IMG/VR virus record: IMGVR_UViG_3300031784_000170
Coordinates: 1 to 26,747 of that record
DNA from: a virus
DNA: 26,747 nucleotides
Reading direction: 5' to 3' (one strand)
Position 1 is the stretch's first letter, and each line of letters starts with the position of its first letter. Made by a program: the position numbers and the translations under genes. Shown here piece after piece: positions 12,310 to 22,700 of the stretch. The notes under the pieces were generated by a model. That model was given only the letters and a program-made list of their open reading frames with translations. It was not told the DNA's origin and did not search any database.

Positions 12310-15300
12310 CAGCTATTACACAAAGCATCCCTAACTTTTCTCACGGGATCTCTCAACAACCTGACTATCTGAAGAGACCTGGACAAGTTCGTGATCTAGT
12401 GAATGGTCTGCCTGATGTTACACAAGGCCTACTGAAGCGTCCTGGTGGTCGTCGTATTGGTACACTAGATACAACCAGTGGTGGTAAGTGGTTTACCATC
12501 TACAGGGATGAAGAGGAGCAGTACATTGTTCAATACAAAGATGGGTTGTTTAGGGTATGGTCGTTGCTTGATGGACTGCCTAGGGCTGTTAACTATACCG
12601 ATAAACCTAACTCTGATCACATCAAAGTAGATGATGGTGATCCTAATGCTGGTCTTGCTAAGTGTGACAACGTAGCACTTGAACAAGCTACTCAAGCTTA
12701 CCGTGTAGCCAAGTGGCATGTTGATAATATCTGGAATCAGATATGGTCACTTGAACATCAGATTAACGAAATAACTAGGGACTACTACTCAGTCACTGGT
12801 ACTGAGGTGTACTACCAAGATAAGAAGAAAGGTAAGGACTACTATGAGCTTACTCTTGGTCATGTAGTGATGCAATACCCTAAGGAAAAGCTTGATGTCA
12901 ACAAACCGTGGCCGCTGCCAGTCAATAAGAAGATCAGAGTAGGCAACAGACGTCACAGAAATGTACTCATTAAACTACCTCCTGGTGTGTGGCCTCATGG
13001 TACCCTAAACCTTGTTAGGGGTGATATCTATGAGTACATCGTTGAGTTGGTTGCTCCAGCCTCTGACCCTAGAGATCCTCTTCGGAATCAAATTGCTAGC
13101 TTGAAGGGACAGCTTGCTGGGCTTGAGGCTAACCTTGTCGCTGCCAGAGAGGCCTATGAGCTGAAGGCACTACCCTGTGGTATTACCTCCTATCCAGTGG
13201 CTCGCAGTACTAACAACGTTCCAGTTGTTCCTGACTATCTTGCTGACACTGATCCAAAGGACATTGAAGTCTTGACGATCAACGACTATACCTTCATCTC
13301 TAACAGGAACCGTAAGGTAGCGATGGGTGCTGACAAATCACAGCTCAGACCCTACGAAGCATTCGTCAGTATCAATACCCTGGCTGCTAACTCCAACTAC
13401 TCCATTGACTTGTCTTGGACAGATAACCCAACAACTAGCACAGTCACTAGAGCTACCAAGTTAAACGTCAGTCCGTCTAGCTGGGAAGATCGTGATGGTA
13501 ATCCTAAGTACACAGATACACAGGAGTTCACTGAATCACACGGTGCTGGTAAGGATCTACGGTTCACGCTAGAGACTAGAGGACAGTCCGTACCAAAGAG
13601 TAACAAGAACCCAAGCAAGGGCTACAAATCTGAGTACACGACAACGATTACCTTGCTGCATGGTGGTCTTGGTTGGAATGTTGGTGATACCTTTACTGTC
13701 AGCATGAGTGGTAAAAGCTACGTGGTAACTGTTGCAGCTACCTCTAGTGAAGTCACTTATTCGTCAGCTACTGGTGGCACCCCTGTTGAAGCGATCACAC
13801 CGAATACAGGTGTTATCAGTATCTCAACCCTTCTGAATAACCTGAAGTCTGGTATTGAAGCTCAGTCCTTTGGTATCCAAGCAACCATCATTGGCAGTGG
13901 TCTCTACATCACCAGTGCTAAAGCCTTTACCATTAAGACAAGGGCAGCTAGCTACATGACTGCTTTCACCAATGAAGTTGCTAACATTGCCAAGCTACCC
14001 ATCGAATGTAAGAACGGGTACATTGTCAAGATCAACAACAGTGGTGAGAAGGAAGACGACTACTGGGTTCAATTCAAAGGTCGTCAAGGTAACGATGGTG
14101 TCGGTGTATGGGAAGAGACGATCAGACCTGGCATTGAGACCAGCTTCTCTTACTCTTCGATGCCTCACCAACTGAGGCGACTTACTGATGGAACCTTTGA
14201 GTTTGGTCCTGTTGATTGGGAGATGCGTCTTGTTGGTGATAACACAACCAACCCTAAGCCTAGCTTTGTTGGTAAGTCAATCAATAAGATGTTCTTCTTT
14301 AGGAACAGGTTAGGACTGATCAGCGATGAGAACGTCATCCTGAGTCGAGCTGGTGATTACTTCAACTTCTGGAGTAAGACAGCACTTGCTGTACAAGCAT
14401 CCGATCCAGTTGATATTAGCTCTAGCAGTACTTATCCAGCTATCCTGTATGACGCTGTGCCGTTTATGCAGGGCGTTATCTTGTTCTCTCCTACACAACA
14501 ATTCCTACTGACAACTGATCAGGATGTGTTTGGACCTGAGACTGCAAAGCTAATCCTCACATCTACATTCCGCTATAGCATCGATCTTCCTGCATTCAAT
14601 CTTGGTACGACTGTTGGATTCATCAACAAGACTGGTAAATACTCCAGATTCATGGAGATGAGTAACATCAATCGTCAGTCACCTCCTGAACTGATTGAGC
14701 AGTCAAAGATTATCTCAGAGATGATCCCAGGTACAATCAACTGTCTAGCAGATAGTCGAGAGTCAGATATTCTGATGCTTGGCACCTCTTCAGTGGATGG
14801 TTCTGTTTCATCTAACAGGGTCTATGGTTATCGCTACTTCAATGATGGAGAGAAGCGTATTCAATCCGCTTGGTTCAAGTGGGATCTAAGTGGAGAGCTG
14901 GAGCATCATGCAATCCTTGGTGATAGCTACTACACGGTTACTCAGCATAATACTACTGATGGCCCTAAGCTATTTCTTTATCAATATGATCTGAACCCTA
15001 AAGTAGAGTCAACCTACATCTCTGATGGTTCTGGTATTGAGTATCCTGTGTCTCTAGATAACTACACAATGGTTAGCCCTATTGGTATCAGTTATGACAG
15101 GACTACAGGTGACTCTAAGTTTGAACTTCCTTGGCCTTATGATCCGAGCCGCACCGTTGTAGCTTTTGCTATTGGTAGTGGTGCGAAGCAGGGCTGGCTA
15201 AGCTACCCTAAGATCAAACTTGAGAACGGTAAGCATTACTGTCACATGGATGGTGTATGGACTGATACAACCCTTGTAGTTGGCTATGACTATGAGATGA

Positions 15301-15665
15301 AGGTTGTGGTTCCCAACATCTACTTAAGTAAAGATGACTCTACATCTAATCGAGTTGTGGCTGATACCCGCAGCTCATTGATGATCAATAGGATGAAGTT
15401 CAGATTTGGCGAGTCTGGTACATTCGTAACCACTGTCAAACGTAAAGGCAGAGAGGATTACACTGAGCTGTGGGAGACACGACCTAGTGATTCCTATGAT
15501 GCTGATACTCATTCTGTTGCTGCTGAACGTGCCTTGACTGTTCCTGTCTATGAAAGGAATACAAACGTCACGGTTGAACTAACCAGCAAACACCCTACAC
15601 CAGCAACACTGTTCTCACTTGACTGGGAAGGGAACTATACAAACATGTACTACAAACGTGTCTAA
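12306..15665 (+). CDS. Tail tubular protein B, nozzle (T7 gp12-like)
   Basis: This 1119-residue protein forms the nozzle below gp11 in T7-like tails. The N-terminus has the signature SIPNFSHGISQQPDYLKRPGQ (7-27) and GLLKRPGGRR (41-50), and the later block NKMFFFRNRLGLISDENVILSRAGDYFNFW is strongly typical. It is about 325 residues longer than T7 gp12 (794). Helical insertions at about 122-160 (with EHQINEITRDYYS) and 260-288 (SLKGQLAGLEANLVAAREAYE) look like coiled coils, and there is an extra beta-rich stretch near 380-560. The ATG overlaps the tail tube A stop; the end overlaps the next GTG start by eight bases. Confidence 0.95.
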   Translation: MTAITQSIPNFSHGISQQPDYLKRPGQVRDLVNGLPDVTQGLLKRPGGRRIGTLDTTSGGKWFTIYRDEEEQYIVQYKDGLFRVWSLLDGLPRAVNYTDKPNSDHIKVDDGDPNAGLAKCDNVALEQATQAYRVAKWHVDNIWNQIWSLEHQINEITRDYYSVTGTEVYYQDKKKGKDYYELTLGHVVMQYPKEKLDVNKPWPLPVNKKIRVGNRRHRNVLIKLPPGVWPHGTLNLVRGDIYEYIVELVAPASDPRDPLRNQIASLKGQLAGLEANLVAAREAYELKALPCGITSYPVARSTNNVPVVPDYLADTDPKDIEVLTINDYTFISNRNRKVAMGADKSQLRPYEAFVSINTLAANSNYSIDLSWTDNPTTSTVTRATKLNVSPSSWEDRDGNPKYTDTQEFTESHGAGKDLRFTLETRGQSVPKSNKNPSKGYKSEYTTTITLLHGGLGWNVGDTFTVSMSGKSYVVTVAATSSEVTYSSATGGTPVEAITPNTGVISISTLLNNLKSGIEAQSFGIQATIIGSGLYITSAKAFTIKTRAASYMTAFTNEVANIAKLPIECKNGYIVKINNSGEKEDDYWVQFKGRQGNDGVGVWEETIRPGIETSFSYSSMPHQLRRLTDGTFEFGPVDWEMRLVGDNTTNPKPSFVGKSINKMFFFRNRLGLISDENVILSRAGDYFNFWSKTALAVQASDPVDISSSSTYPAILYDAVPFMQGVILFSPTQQFLLTTDQDVFGPETAKLILTSTFRYSIDLPAFNLGTTVGFINKTGKYSRFMEMSNINRQSPPELIEQSKIISEMIPGTINCLADSRESDILMLGTSSVDGSVSSNRVYGYRYFNDGEKRIQSAWFKWDLSGELEHHAILGDSYYTVTQHNTTDGPKLFLYQYDLNPKVESTYISDGSGIEYPVSLDNYTMVSPIGISYDRTTGDSKFELPWPYDPSRTVVAFAIGSGAKQGWLSYPKIKLENGKHYCHMDGVWTDTTLVVGYDYEMKVVVPNIYLSKDDSTSNRVVADTRSSLMINRMKFRFGESGTFVTTVKRKGREDYTELWETRPSDSYDADTHSVAAERALTVPVYERNTNVTVELTSKHPTPATLFSLDWEGNYTNMYYKRV

Positions 15666-16125
15666 GTACATTCACCCGATCACGTTGGAGGCTGCCATAG
15701 AGGTGGCCTCTAACCTTCGTACAGACGACTACAGGGAGCTTGTAGAGGGTCACGGGGTAGATCCTATGGCAGTACTACCACAGACCGCTTCCTGGTCCTC
15801 TACGGTGTCATTCACGGTGCCAGACGGCAGGATTGCTGGACTGGCTGGTGTAGCAGATGGTAACTCCATATGGATGCTATGTACTCCAGCCGTGGAAGAC
15901 TTCCCCCACACCTTTGCAAGAGAAGCGAAGAGGTTCATTAACGCTAGAACAGAACCTCTGTTATGGAACATTGTGGACAAACGGAATACCGTCCACCTGA
16001 AACTACTTCAATTCCTTGGCTTCAAGTTTCTCCGTGAAATAAATCACGGTCCAAATAATCTAACCTTTATCGAATTTTGCCGTGTGCCTTCCAGCAATTG
16101 GAGCAATAGCAGGAGTAGCGTCTAG
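15658..16125 (+). CDS. Internal virion protein A-like (T7 gp13-like)
   Basis: The 155-residue protein is in the T7 gp13 position and has similar size (T7 138). Matching features are an N-terminal segment with RTDDYRELVEGHGVDP, the AGLAGVADGNSIWMLCTPAVEDFPHTFAREAKRF block, and the LWNIVDKRNTVHLKLLQFLGFKFL region, which resembles a GNAT-like fold used structurally. I chose GTG 15658 because the family start (MSKYIHPITLEAA) follows directly; TTG 15619 would lie inside tail tube B. T7 gp13 is needed for making infectious particles. Its end overlaps the next gene by 44 bases. Confidence 0.85.
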   Translation: MSKYIHPITLEAAIEVASNLRTDDYRELVEGHGVDPMAVLPQTASWSSTVSFTVPDGRIAGLAGVADGNSIWMLCTPAVEDFPHTFAREAKRFINARTEPLLWNIVDKRNTVHLKLLQFLGFKFLREINHGPNNLTFIEFCRVPSSNWSNSRSSV

Positions 16126-16870
16126 TGCAATGGGTGCTGTTGGAAGTTACCAACAGGGTCAAGCAGCCAACGCTAACGCTATTGCCAGCTACAAGCATCA
16201 AATTCAGATGCGTGAACATGATTGGCGTATGCAGCTCAGTACCTGGGCACATCGTCGATTAGAGTATAAGAATGAAGTACGCTCTAATGAAGAAGCTGCT
16301 AACCGTGGATATGCTGCTGAGCAGACACGGTTGAATGAGCAGTTCATGCAAGCTGCCTTCCAAAAACAAGACATGCTTGTTGGTCTACTTCAACAGCAAG
16401 GGTTGAACGGTGAACGAGTTGGTAACTCTGCTGCTAAGATCAACCAATCAATGCTATCTCAGTATGGTCGTAATAATGCAACGATTGCTGCCAACCTAAG
16501 TTCTGCTCGCAACGCTATGACAGAACGTCAGGAGGACATTCGTCGTCAGCTGCAAAGCGGTAACCAGAAGGCATACAGTCAGGTTGCTCTCAGACCTATT
16601 GCAGGTATTGCTCCTCAGAAGCCACAACTTAGTGATCCAACCATGGGTCTTGTTGGTGGTCTACTTGGTGCAGCAGCTGGTGGTATTGGTGCATTCAACT
16701 CATTGAAGGCTCCAAGTGCTGGTAACTTTGGTACCAATAACTGGGGAGGCTCTGGTGCATCTAACTTCCGACCTAATACAAACATTCCTGGCATTAACTA
16801 CGGTGGTGTTCCGTCCTTCGCAATGCCGAGTGGAGCAAGCTGGGCTAACTCCTTTAACTACCAAACCTAA
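16082..16870 (+). CDS. Internal virion protein B (T7 gp14-like)
   Basis: This 262-residue protein starts at GTG 16082, overlapping the gp13-like gene by 44 bases. It has an Ala/Gly-rich N-terminal helix (residues 1-25, CLPAIGAIAGVASSAMGAVGS) suited to membrane insertion, then a long charged coil with YKHQIQMREHDWRMQ and REDIRRQ-type stretches, and a Gly/Asn-rich tail that is probably disordered. T7 gp14 (196) is ejected and forms a pore in the outer membrane. The longer C-terminal tail is the main difference. The last base of its stop is the A of the next ATG. Confidence 0.88.
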   Translation: MCLPAIGAIAGVASSAMGAVGSYQQGQAANANAIASYKHQIQMREHDWRMQLSTWAHRRLEYKNEVRSNEEAANRGYAAEQTRLNEQFMQAAFQKQDMLVGLLQQQGLNGERVGNSAAKINQSMLSQYGRNNATIAANLSSARNAMTERQEDIRRQLQSGNQKAYSQVALRPIAGIAPQKPQLSDPTMGLVGGLLGAAAGGIGAFNSLKAPSAGNFGTNNWGGSGASNFRPNTNIPGINYGGVPSFAMPSGASWANSFNYQT

Positions 16871-19776
16871 TGGCAAACCAAGTACAATTTCAAGGGTCTG
16901 CCGAGTCTAAGGGCTTTGCTCCCATACAGCAGACTACCTATATTCCTAGGCTTCAGGAGAACCAAGAGCGTTTACTTGAAGCAGAACAAACTAACTTTGA
17001 ACTAAGCCAGACTTACGCTAGGACTAGGCAGTTTGTTGATAACAATAACCTTGACCAGCTAGCTAAGTTTTCTTCTACTCTGTCTGACACTCTCATGGCA
17101 GAAGCTAAAAAGAAGAACGAAGCTGATATGGAAGAAGGTGTAATGCAGGCCTATATGGATGGCATTAGCACTGAAGAGAATCTAGCTTTTGAGATTGCCG
17201 AAGGCTACCTCAAGGATAACGATGATCAGATCCAAGGTATTGGTGACGCGGCTCAAGCTACTGGTGCTCCATTTATGGGTGTCCAGAAGATCCGTGAACT
17301 GAGTGGATGGAAAGCTTATGGCTATGCCATGGGTATGGCTCAGAATGCTGGTCATGGTTATGGTGCTGCTATGGAGCAGGCATTAGCTGATGTCCCTGAA
17401 GATATCAGTGCTGCAGAGAAAGCTGTCTACCTTTCTAATGCTCGTGCTCAGTTCATGCGTCAGTCTGGTCTACTTGGTATGAACCCTGCTCTCCTTAACA
17501 AGTATGCCTTCCCAGGTATGAGGGAAGCAGACTCTGTTATTATGAACAAGTGGAGGAAGCAGGAAGAGGATACAATCAAAGCTCAATATATCGATGAAGC
17601 TCAAACAGTTCTTGGTGCTGATCCTGTAGGTAACTTCTCTAAAGCTATCGACATGATGGTACGAGGTGGTATCCCTAGGGGTAAGGCTCGTGCTGAGATA
17701 CTTGGTATGTTGGAGAGCACTGAAGACATTAACGCTGTTGGTAGCTCTGTGTCTTGGGATGGTAAGCTGACTTGGGAAGAGAAGTATCCTATTGAGTTTA
17801 GAAACGCTCGTCGTAAGGCTAACCAACAAGAGATCGATAACTACAACCTAGACAAGGCTCAGTCAGCCCTAGAAGGTAAGCAGTGGTTTGATCAACTGCA
17901 AGAGATGTGGGAGCAAGAACCTCCTACTGATGAAGAACTTGCAGCTGCTGAACGCTACATGTCTGATAACTTTGACTATGTTGACTCCAGACTTGGAGAG
18001 CGTTGGAAGAGTAGGACAACTGATGCTGAATCTAAGGAATACTATCGTGATCAATTTGATGCACTGGAGAGAGCAGGGCAGCTTACTGAAGCAATGCTCA
18101 ATGATCCAGCGGTACCGTCTGATGTACGTCGTAGCTTCTTAGCGCAAGCACAAGCACAAGATAAGGCTCGTAGAGATACACCTGAGTTTAAGCAGTATAC
18201 TAAAGAACTAGAAGAGACCCTGAAGCGAAATGCAAAGCAGGAGGGATTACAGCCTAGTGTTGCTGGTTTGGAACTTGCTATTGCTCGTGCCCAAGGTGAC
18301 TTCCAACGTCACTTCACTGCTGCCTTGCAGGGTGGTGCTTCGGCATCACAAGCTGCTGCTAATGCCTTTGCTCTTGTTAATGCCGAGATCCAACGAGGTG
18401 TTGGTGATCCAATCAATAAGATCGCAGGCACTGGTGTGTATGCCTTTGATGATACTGATGGGTTTACTGGTGTAATCCCTAAAGCGTTCCAAGGTAACTG
18501 GCAACGGCACAAAGCTAACATTGATAACATCCTCAGTGCTGGTTCTACAACCATAGATACACATGCTCTCATCCCTGAGGCAACCCTCAAAGAAGCGCTG
18601 AAAGGTATCAACAGTCCTAACTATCAATACCCAGCTATTGCTACTTACATCTCTGATCGCTTTGGTGGTAAAATCAGTCCCTGGGAAGTTATCAACCGTC
18701 AGCTCAAAGCTCGTGGTCTTGGTGAACTACCTACAAATCCAAACCTCCAACCCTCAACTCAAGGTATTCGACCTGAGATGATGAGGCTGCTACACTACAG
18801 ACCTTCCTATAATCGGGTTACTCGTGCATATGAAAGTGCTGGTAGCTTAGACACAGCGGCAGTTCCTTTCAGTGGAGTACTTTCACTGTTACGGAGTGGT
18901 GAAGGTGGTTGGGATTCAGCCAATCGTGGTAGGGCTGGGGATACGCCTGGTGGGGTTGCTGGTCTGAGCCGTAAGACGTTGGGTCAATGGAAACAACTAC
19001 AAGCACAAGGTTACTTTGCCTTGGGTGCTTATCAGTTTATTCCAGAAACATTGAGGCTGGCAGCTGGTGAAGCTGGTATCAATGACAGCACGGTGATGAC
19101 ACCTGCAGTGCAGGATCGCCTTGCAGTGCAGTTGATGATCGGAAGTAAGCGACCACGCCTTGCAGCATACCTGAGAGGTCAGAACGACGACATCGGTGCA
19201 GCGTTGGATGATCTAGCGTTGGAGTGGGCATCAGTTCACACAGCCAGAGGAGGTACAGCCTATGCTGGTATCGGTGGTAACGCTGCTTCGATCTCACGCA
19301 ACAGTGCAGCACAACAACTGCAACGTGCAAAACAACTGTTCCTTAGTGGTAGTGGTGGTAGTAATACTAGTCCTTGGAGGAACCCTGCTCTATTGAATCC
19401 TAGGGTTGCTTACATCACAGGAAACATTGGTCCTGGATCAACTGGGCCGCACCTTGATGTCAAACGCACCGACCGTGGTCGTTTCTCTGAGAATGCTCTT
19501 GACAGGTATGTAGAAATTGATGACCCTCAGTTTGGTCGTATCTCTCCTGGTGATCTAAGGAGGAAGCTTCCTGGTCGTGGTGACGACTTTGATGGGCACG
19601 TAGCTAGAAATTCACACGGTATTGATTACCCAACAGCTAGTGGTTCTAGGGTCTACCTTAAAGGCGGTGCCAAAGTGATAGCTGCTCACGACTCTGGTGA
19701 TGGCAACGGTGATTTAGTCACGATTCAACTGCCTAACGGGCAGAAGTATACATTCTTACACGGTAGAAAAGCGTAA
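16870..19776 (+). CDS. Internal virion protein C (T7 gp15-like) with lysozyme-like and M23-like C-terminal domains
   Basis: At 968 residues it is longer than T7 gp15 (747), and the first 640 residues are helical and typical of the internal core. From about 655 to 815 is a lysozyme-like domain with LLRSGEGGW (E678 likely catalytic), NRGRAGDTPGG, and FALGAYQFIPETL. The last part resembles M23 LytM-type peptidase in reversed order: STGPHLDV (H861, D863) precedes SHGIDY (H916, D919), GSRVYLKGGAKVIA and TFLHG (H964). In T7 gp16 carries the transglycosylase, so wall-degrading function has moved here. The protein probably opens the wall during DNA ejection. Its stop shares one base with the gp16-like start. 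Confidence 0.88.
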   Translation: MANQVQFQGSAESKGFAPIQQTTYIPRLQENQERLLEAEQTNFELSQTYARTRQFVDNNNLDQLAKFSSTLSDTLMAEAKKKNEADMEEGVMQAYMDGISTEENLAFEIAEGYLKDNDDQIQGIGDAAQATGAPFMGVQKIRELSGWKAYGYAMGMAQNAGHGYGAAMEQALADVPEDISAAEKAVYLSNARAQFMRQSGLLGMNPALLNKYAFPGMREADSVIMNKWRKQEEDTIKAQYIDEAQTVLGADPVGNFSKAIDMMVRGGIPRGKARAEILGMLESTEDINAVGSSVSWDGKLTWEEKYPIEFRNARRKANQQEIDNYNLDKAQSALEGKQWFDQLQEMWEQEPPTDEELAAAERYMSDNFDYVDSRLGERWKSRTTDAESKEYYRDQFDALERAGQLTEAMLNDPAVPSDVRRSFLAQAQAQDKARRDTPEFKQYTKELEETLKRNAKQEGLQPSVAGLELAIARAQGDFQRHFTAALQGGASASQAAANAFALVNAEIQRGVGDPINKIAGTGVYAFDDTDGFTGVIPKAFQGNWQRHKANIDNILSAGSTTIDTHALIPEATLKEALKGINSPNYQYPAIATYISDRFGGKISPWEVINRQLKARGLGELPTNPNLQPSTQGIRPEMMRLLHYRPSYNRVTRAYESAGSLDTAAVPFSGVLSLLRSGEGGWDSANRGRAGDTPGGVAGLSRKTLGQWKQLQAQGYFALGAYQFIPETLRLAAGEAGINDSTVMTPAVQDRLAVQLMIGSKRPRLAAYLRGQNDDIGAALDDLALEWASVHTARGGTAYAGIGGNAASISRNSAAQQLQRAKQLFLSGSGGSNTSPWRNPALLNPRVAYITGNIGPGSTGPHLDVKRTDRGRFSENALDRYVEIDDPQFGRISPGDLRRKLPGRGDDFDGHVARNSHGIDYPTASGSRVYLKGGAKVIAAHDSGDGNGDLVTIQLPNGQKYTFLHGRKA

Positions 19777-22700
19777 TGGGTTACGATCCAATCGGCAACA
19801 TGGCCGCTGGTACAACTCAAGCTTCCCTAGACCCCGTATTACAGCAAGAGGCTTACGAGTCTAATAAGCTAATGGTGGCTGAGGAAGAGGAGCGTAAGCG
19901 GCAGCAGCAACAAATGCAAGAGCAACAAGCACAAGCTGAAGCTCAAGCTAAACAAGAACAGGAAGCTAAGTCTGCTAACCCTGTAGGTGAAGTAGGGGCT
20001 GCCGTTGTTGGTGGCCTTATAGACTTTGCTGATGATGTAGGTGAACTGGCTGGTACCATCACTGGCAATAGTTGGGAAGCTATCCCTGAAGATTGGGGTC
20101 CTCAGAATAAAACACAATGGGGTAAAGGCCTTCGTGCTGTTGTCTCTTTTGTTGGACCTACGATTGGTGTAGGTAGTCTTACTAAAGCAGGTATTCTGCA
20201 AATTACAAAACTTGCTAAGCTTGGTACCGCATCCAAAGCTGTCAGTATGCTTGGCACTATGGGTGTTGATATGGCAGCTGGTACTGCTGTAGATGCAATC
20301 AACAGTCACTCTACAGGTGATAACCTGATGAGGTTCCTTAAGGATAATGTTCCTTCTGCTGTTGGTTGGCTGCCTGATGACTGGGCTACTCTGGATACGG
20401 ATAGCCCAGATGTCAAGCGTAATAAGAACATCATGGAAGGAGCAGGGTTAGGTCTTCTAGCGTCTGCTCTGGAGGGTGGTATTGCCTTTGCAAGGAGTCT
20501 TAAGGGTTTACCTCCTGGAGTCACCTTCAAGCCTAAGGATGATGCTGCTAAGGCGGCATTCAATAAGATCACAAACAAGTCACCTATGACTCGTTCTACT
20601 CATCCTCTTATTGACCGCATCCTAAAGGATGAAAACTATAGGGCACAGCATGTGGATGAGATGGCGTTAGTTGATCTTAACCAAGCTGGTGGGATTGACT
20701 ACGTTGATCGCTACATGCCAAGCCTGCACAGTAAAGTCTCTGATGATTATGAGATCCTGCCCTATGCTGTGAGACCTGATGCTGTCCCACAGATGATGGT
20801 AGATGCAGCTCGTATTCAAGACGACATTGGCACCTACTATGGTCGTATGTCAAAGTTCCATACTGATGCAGCTCTTCGGTCTATGGACCTAGATGACATT
20901 GTTGGTCGTCGATTGGTGAAGGATCTGGATAAGCGTACCTTTGAACTTGGTAACTTTGAGGCTAAACTTCCTAACGGTAGGATGATGAATAGTAAGGAAC
21001 TACTCAAGTCTGGTGATGAACTAGCTTTGAAGATCCTTGATCCTCGTCTTGATAAGGAAGCACTGAAGAAGGTCTTTGATGGTTATCGGGACTCTACTAA
21101 GATTGCACTTAATACTCCGTCACTGCAAACACTGAACTCTGAGGCATCAGCTGCTGCTAAGTCAGCTCTAACTGAGCTACAGAGCCTGTATCGTGAAATC
21201 CTCAGTGGTGATACTGCTAGGGCTTCTGCTTACCTGCAGACGAGTCTTGCTGGTGAAGTAGCTGATGCTTCAACTGCAGCAAGGGTAATGGGTGAAGCAG
21301 TTGATACCACCTACATGTATGAGCGTATCCTGGATAAGATGGAGCTGCTCTGGTATGAGACTGATATGTCCAGTTCTATTGCTGGTTGGAAGCTCAATAA
21401 TGAGAAGATATGGCAAGAGGCTATCAAGGCACGAAACTCTAACCCTAGCGAGTTGAAGTCATTTGCTAGTGAAGCACTGGGTAAATTCCGTCTTAACAAC
21501 AAAACAAAAGCTCAGCAGAACAGAACCTTCTGGTCTTCCCTGAAGCAAATGAACAGTGAAAACCCTAAGTACATCGAACCTTTGATTCGTGCTTATGAGT
21601 TGACTGATGGTAATGTCAATGACATCTACAAACTCAACAACTACATGAAGAATGTCTTAGGAGTGATCAACAAGGGTTTCCTTGATGGTCAACCTGAGAT
21701 TCCTAGTCAAGTTGTTCAGGGTATGTGGGCTACCTTCTACAACGCTAAGCTCTCCTCACTGCTCACTCCTGTTAAGGCAATCGCTAACAACTTCGCTCTG
21801 CTACTGATGAAGCCTATGAACGTGGCTTTAGGTGCAGGACTGCGTGGTGATTGGCATACGATCCATAGGGCATGGGCTCAGTATGCTACTCATATGGATA
21901 CGACTATGAGGGCATCTGGTGACTATATGTCACAGACGTTTAAGCGTATTGCTGCTGATCCTACTATCACTCAACGAGCTGACTTCAAGACAGTTAACAA
22001 TGAGATGATTACACTGGCTAGGGAGTTTGCAGCTGCTGAAGCTGCTAAGGGTAACTACGGTGCTTCCTTTAAGGTTCAGTGGATTGACACCATGGAGAAG
22101 ATCAACAACCATCCGTGGGTTCGTTACTCAATGAACTTCATGGAAGCTGGTGATGCCTTCGTTAAGTCAGCTATTGGTATGGCTGAAGCTCGTGGTCAAG
22201 CCTATGACATCCTACTTCGTGATGGACGTAAGATTACAGCTGATGCACTTCAGGAAGTAGCTAACGACATCTATAAGAAGATGTTTGATGGCAATGGTCT
22301 GATCACTGATGAAGCTGTTACTTATGCTTCCCGTGAGATATCAATGAACTTGGATAATGAGTTTGCTTCAGGTCTTGATGACCTACTGAAGAAGGCTCCT
22401 ATCCTTAAGACTGTAGTCTTGTTCCCTAGGACTTCAGTTAACGTTCTTGACTTCGTTCATAAACACTCGCCTCTTTCTGTCTTCATTGGTGAAGCTCAGA
22501 AAGTGAAGGAGATTGATAATCTCATTAAGAACTCAGGTCAGTTTGATGAAGCTGCTAGGTTCCTAGCTACTAAAGGTATTAACCCTAGTGAGGACGGTAT
22601 TGAGCAGGCATGGAAGACTTTCCGTTCAGAGACTGAAGGTCGTGTAGCAATGGGCACCATGATCGTTACTATGGGTGGTTGGGCGTTTGCCTCAGGTAAC

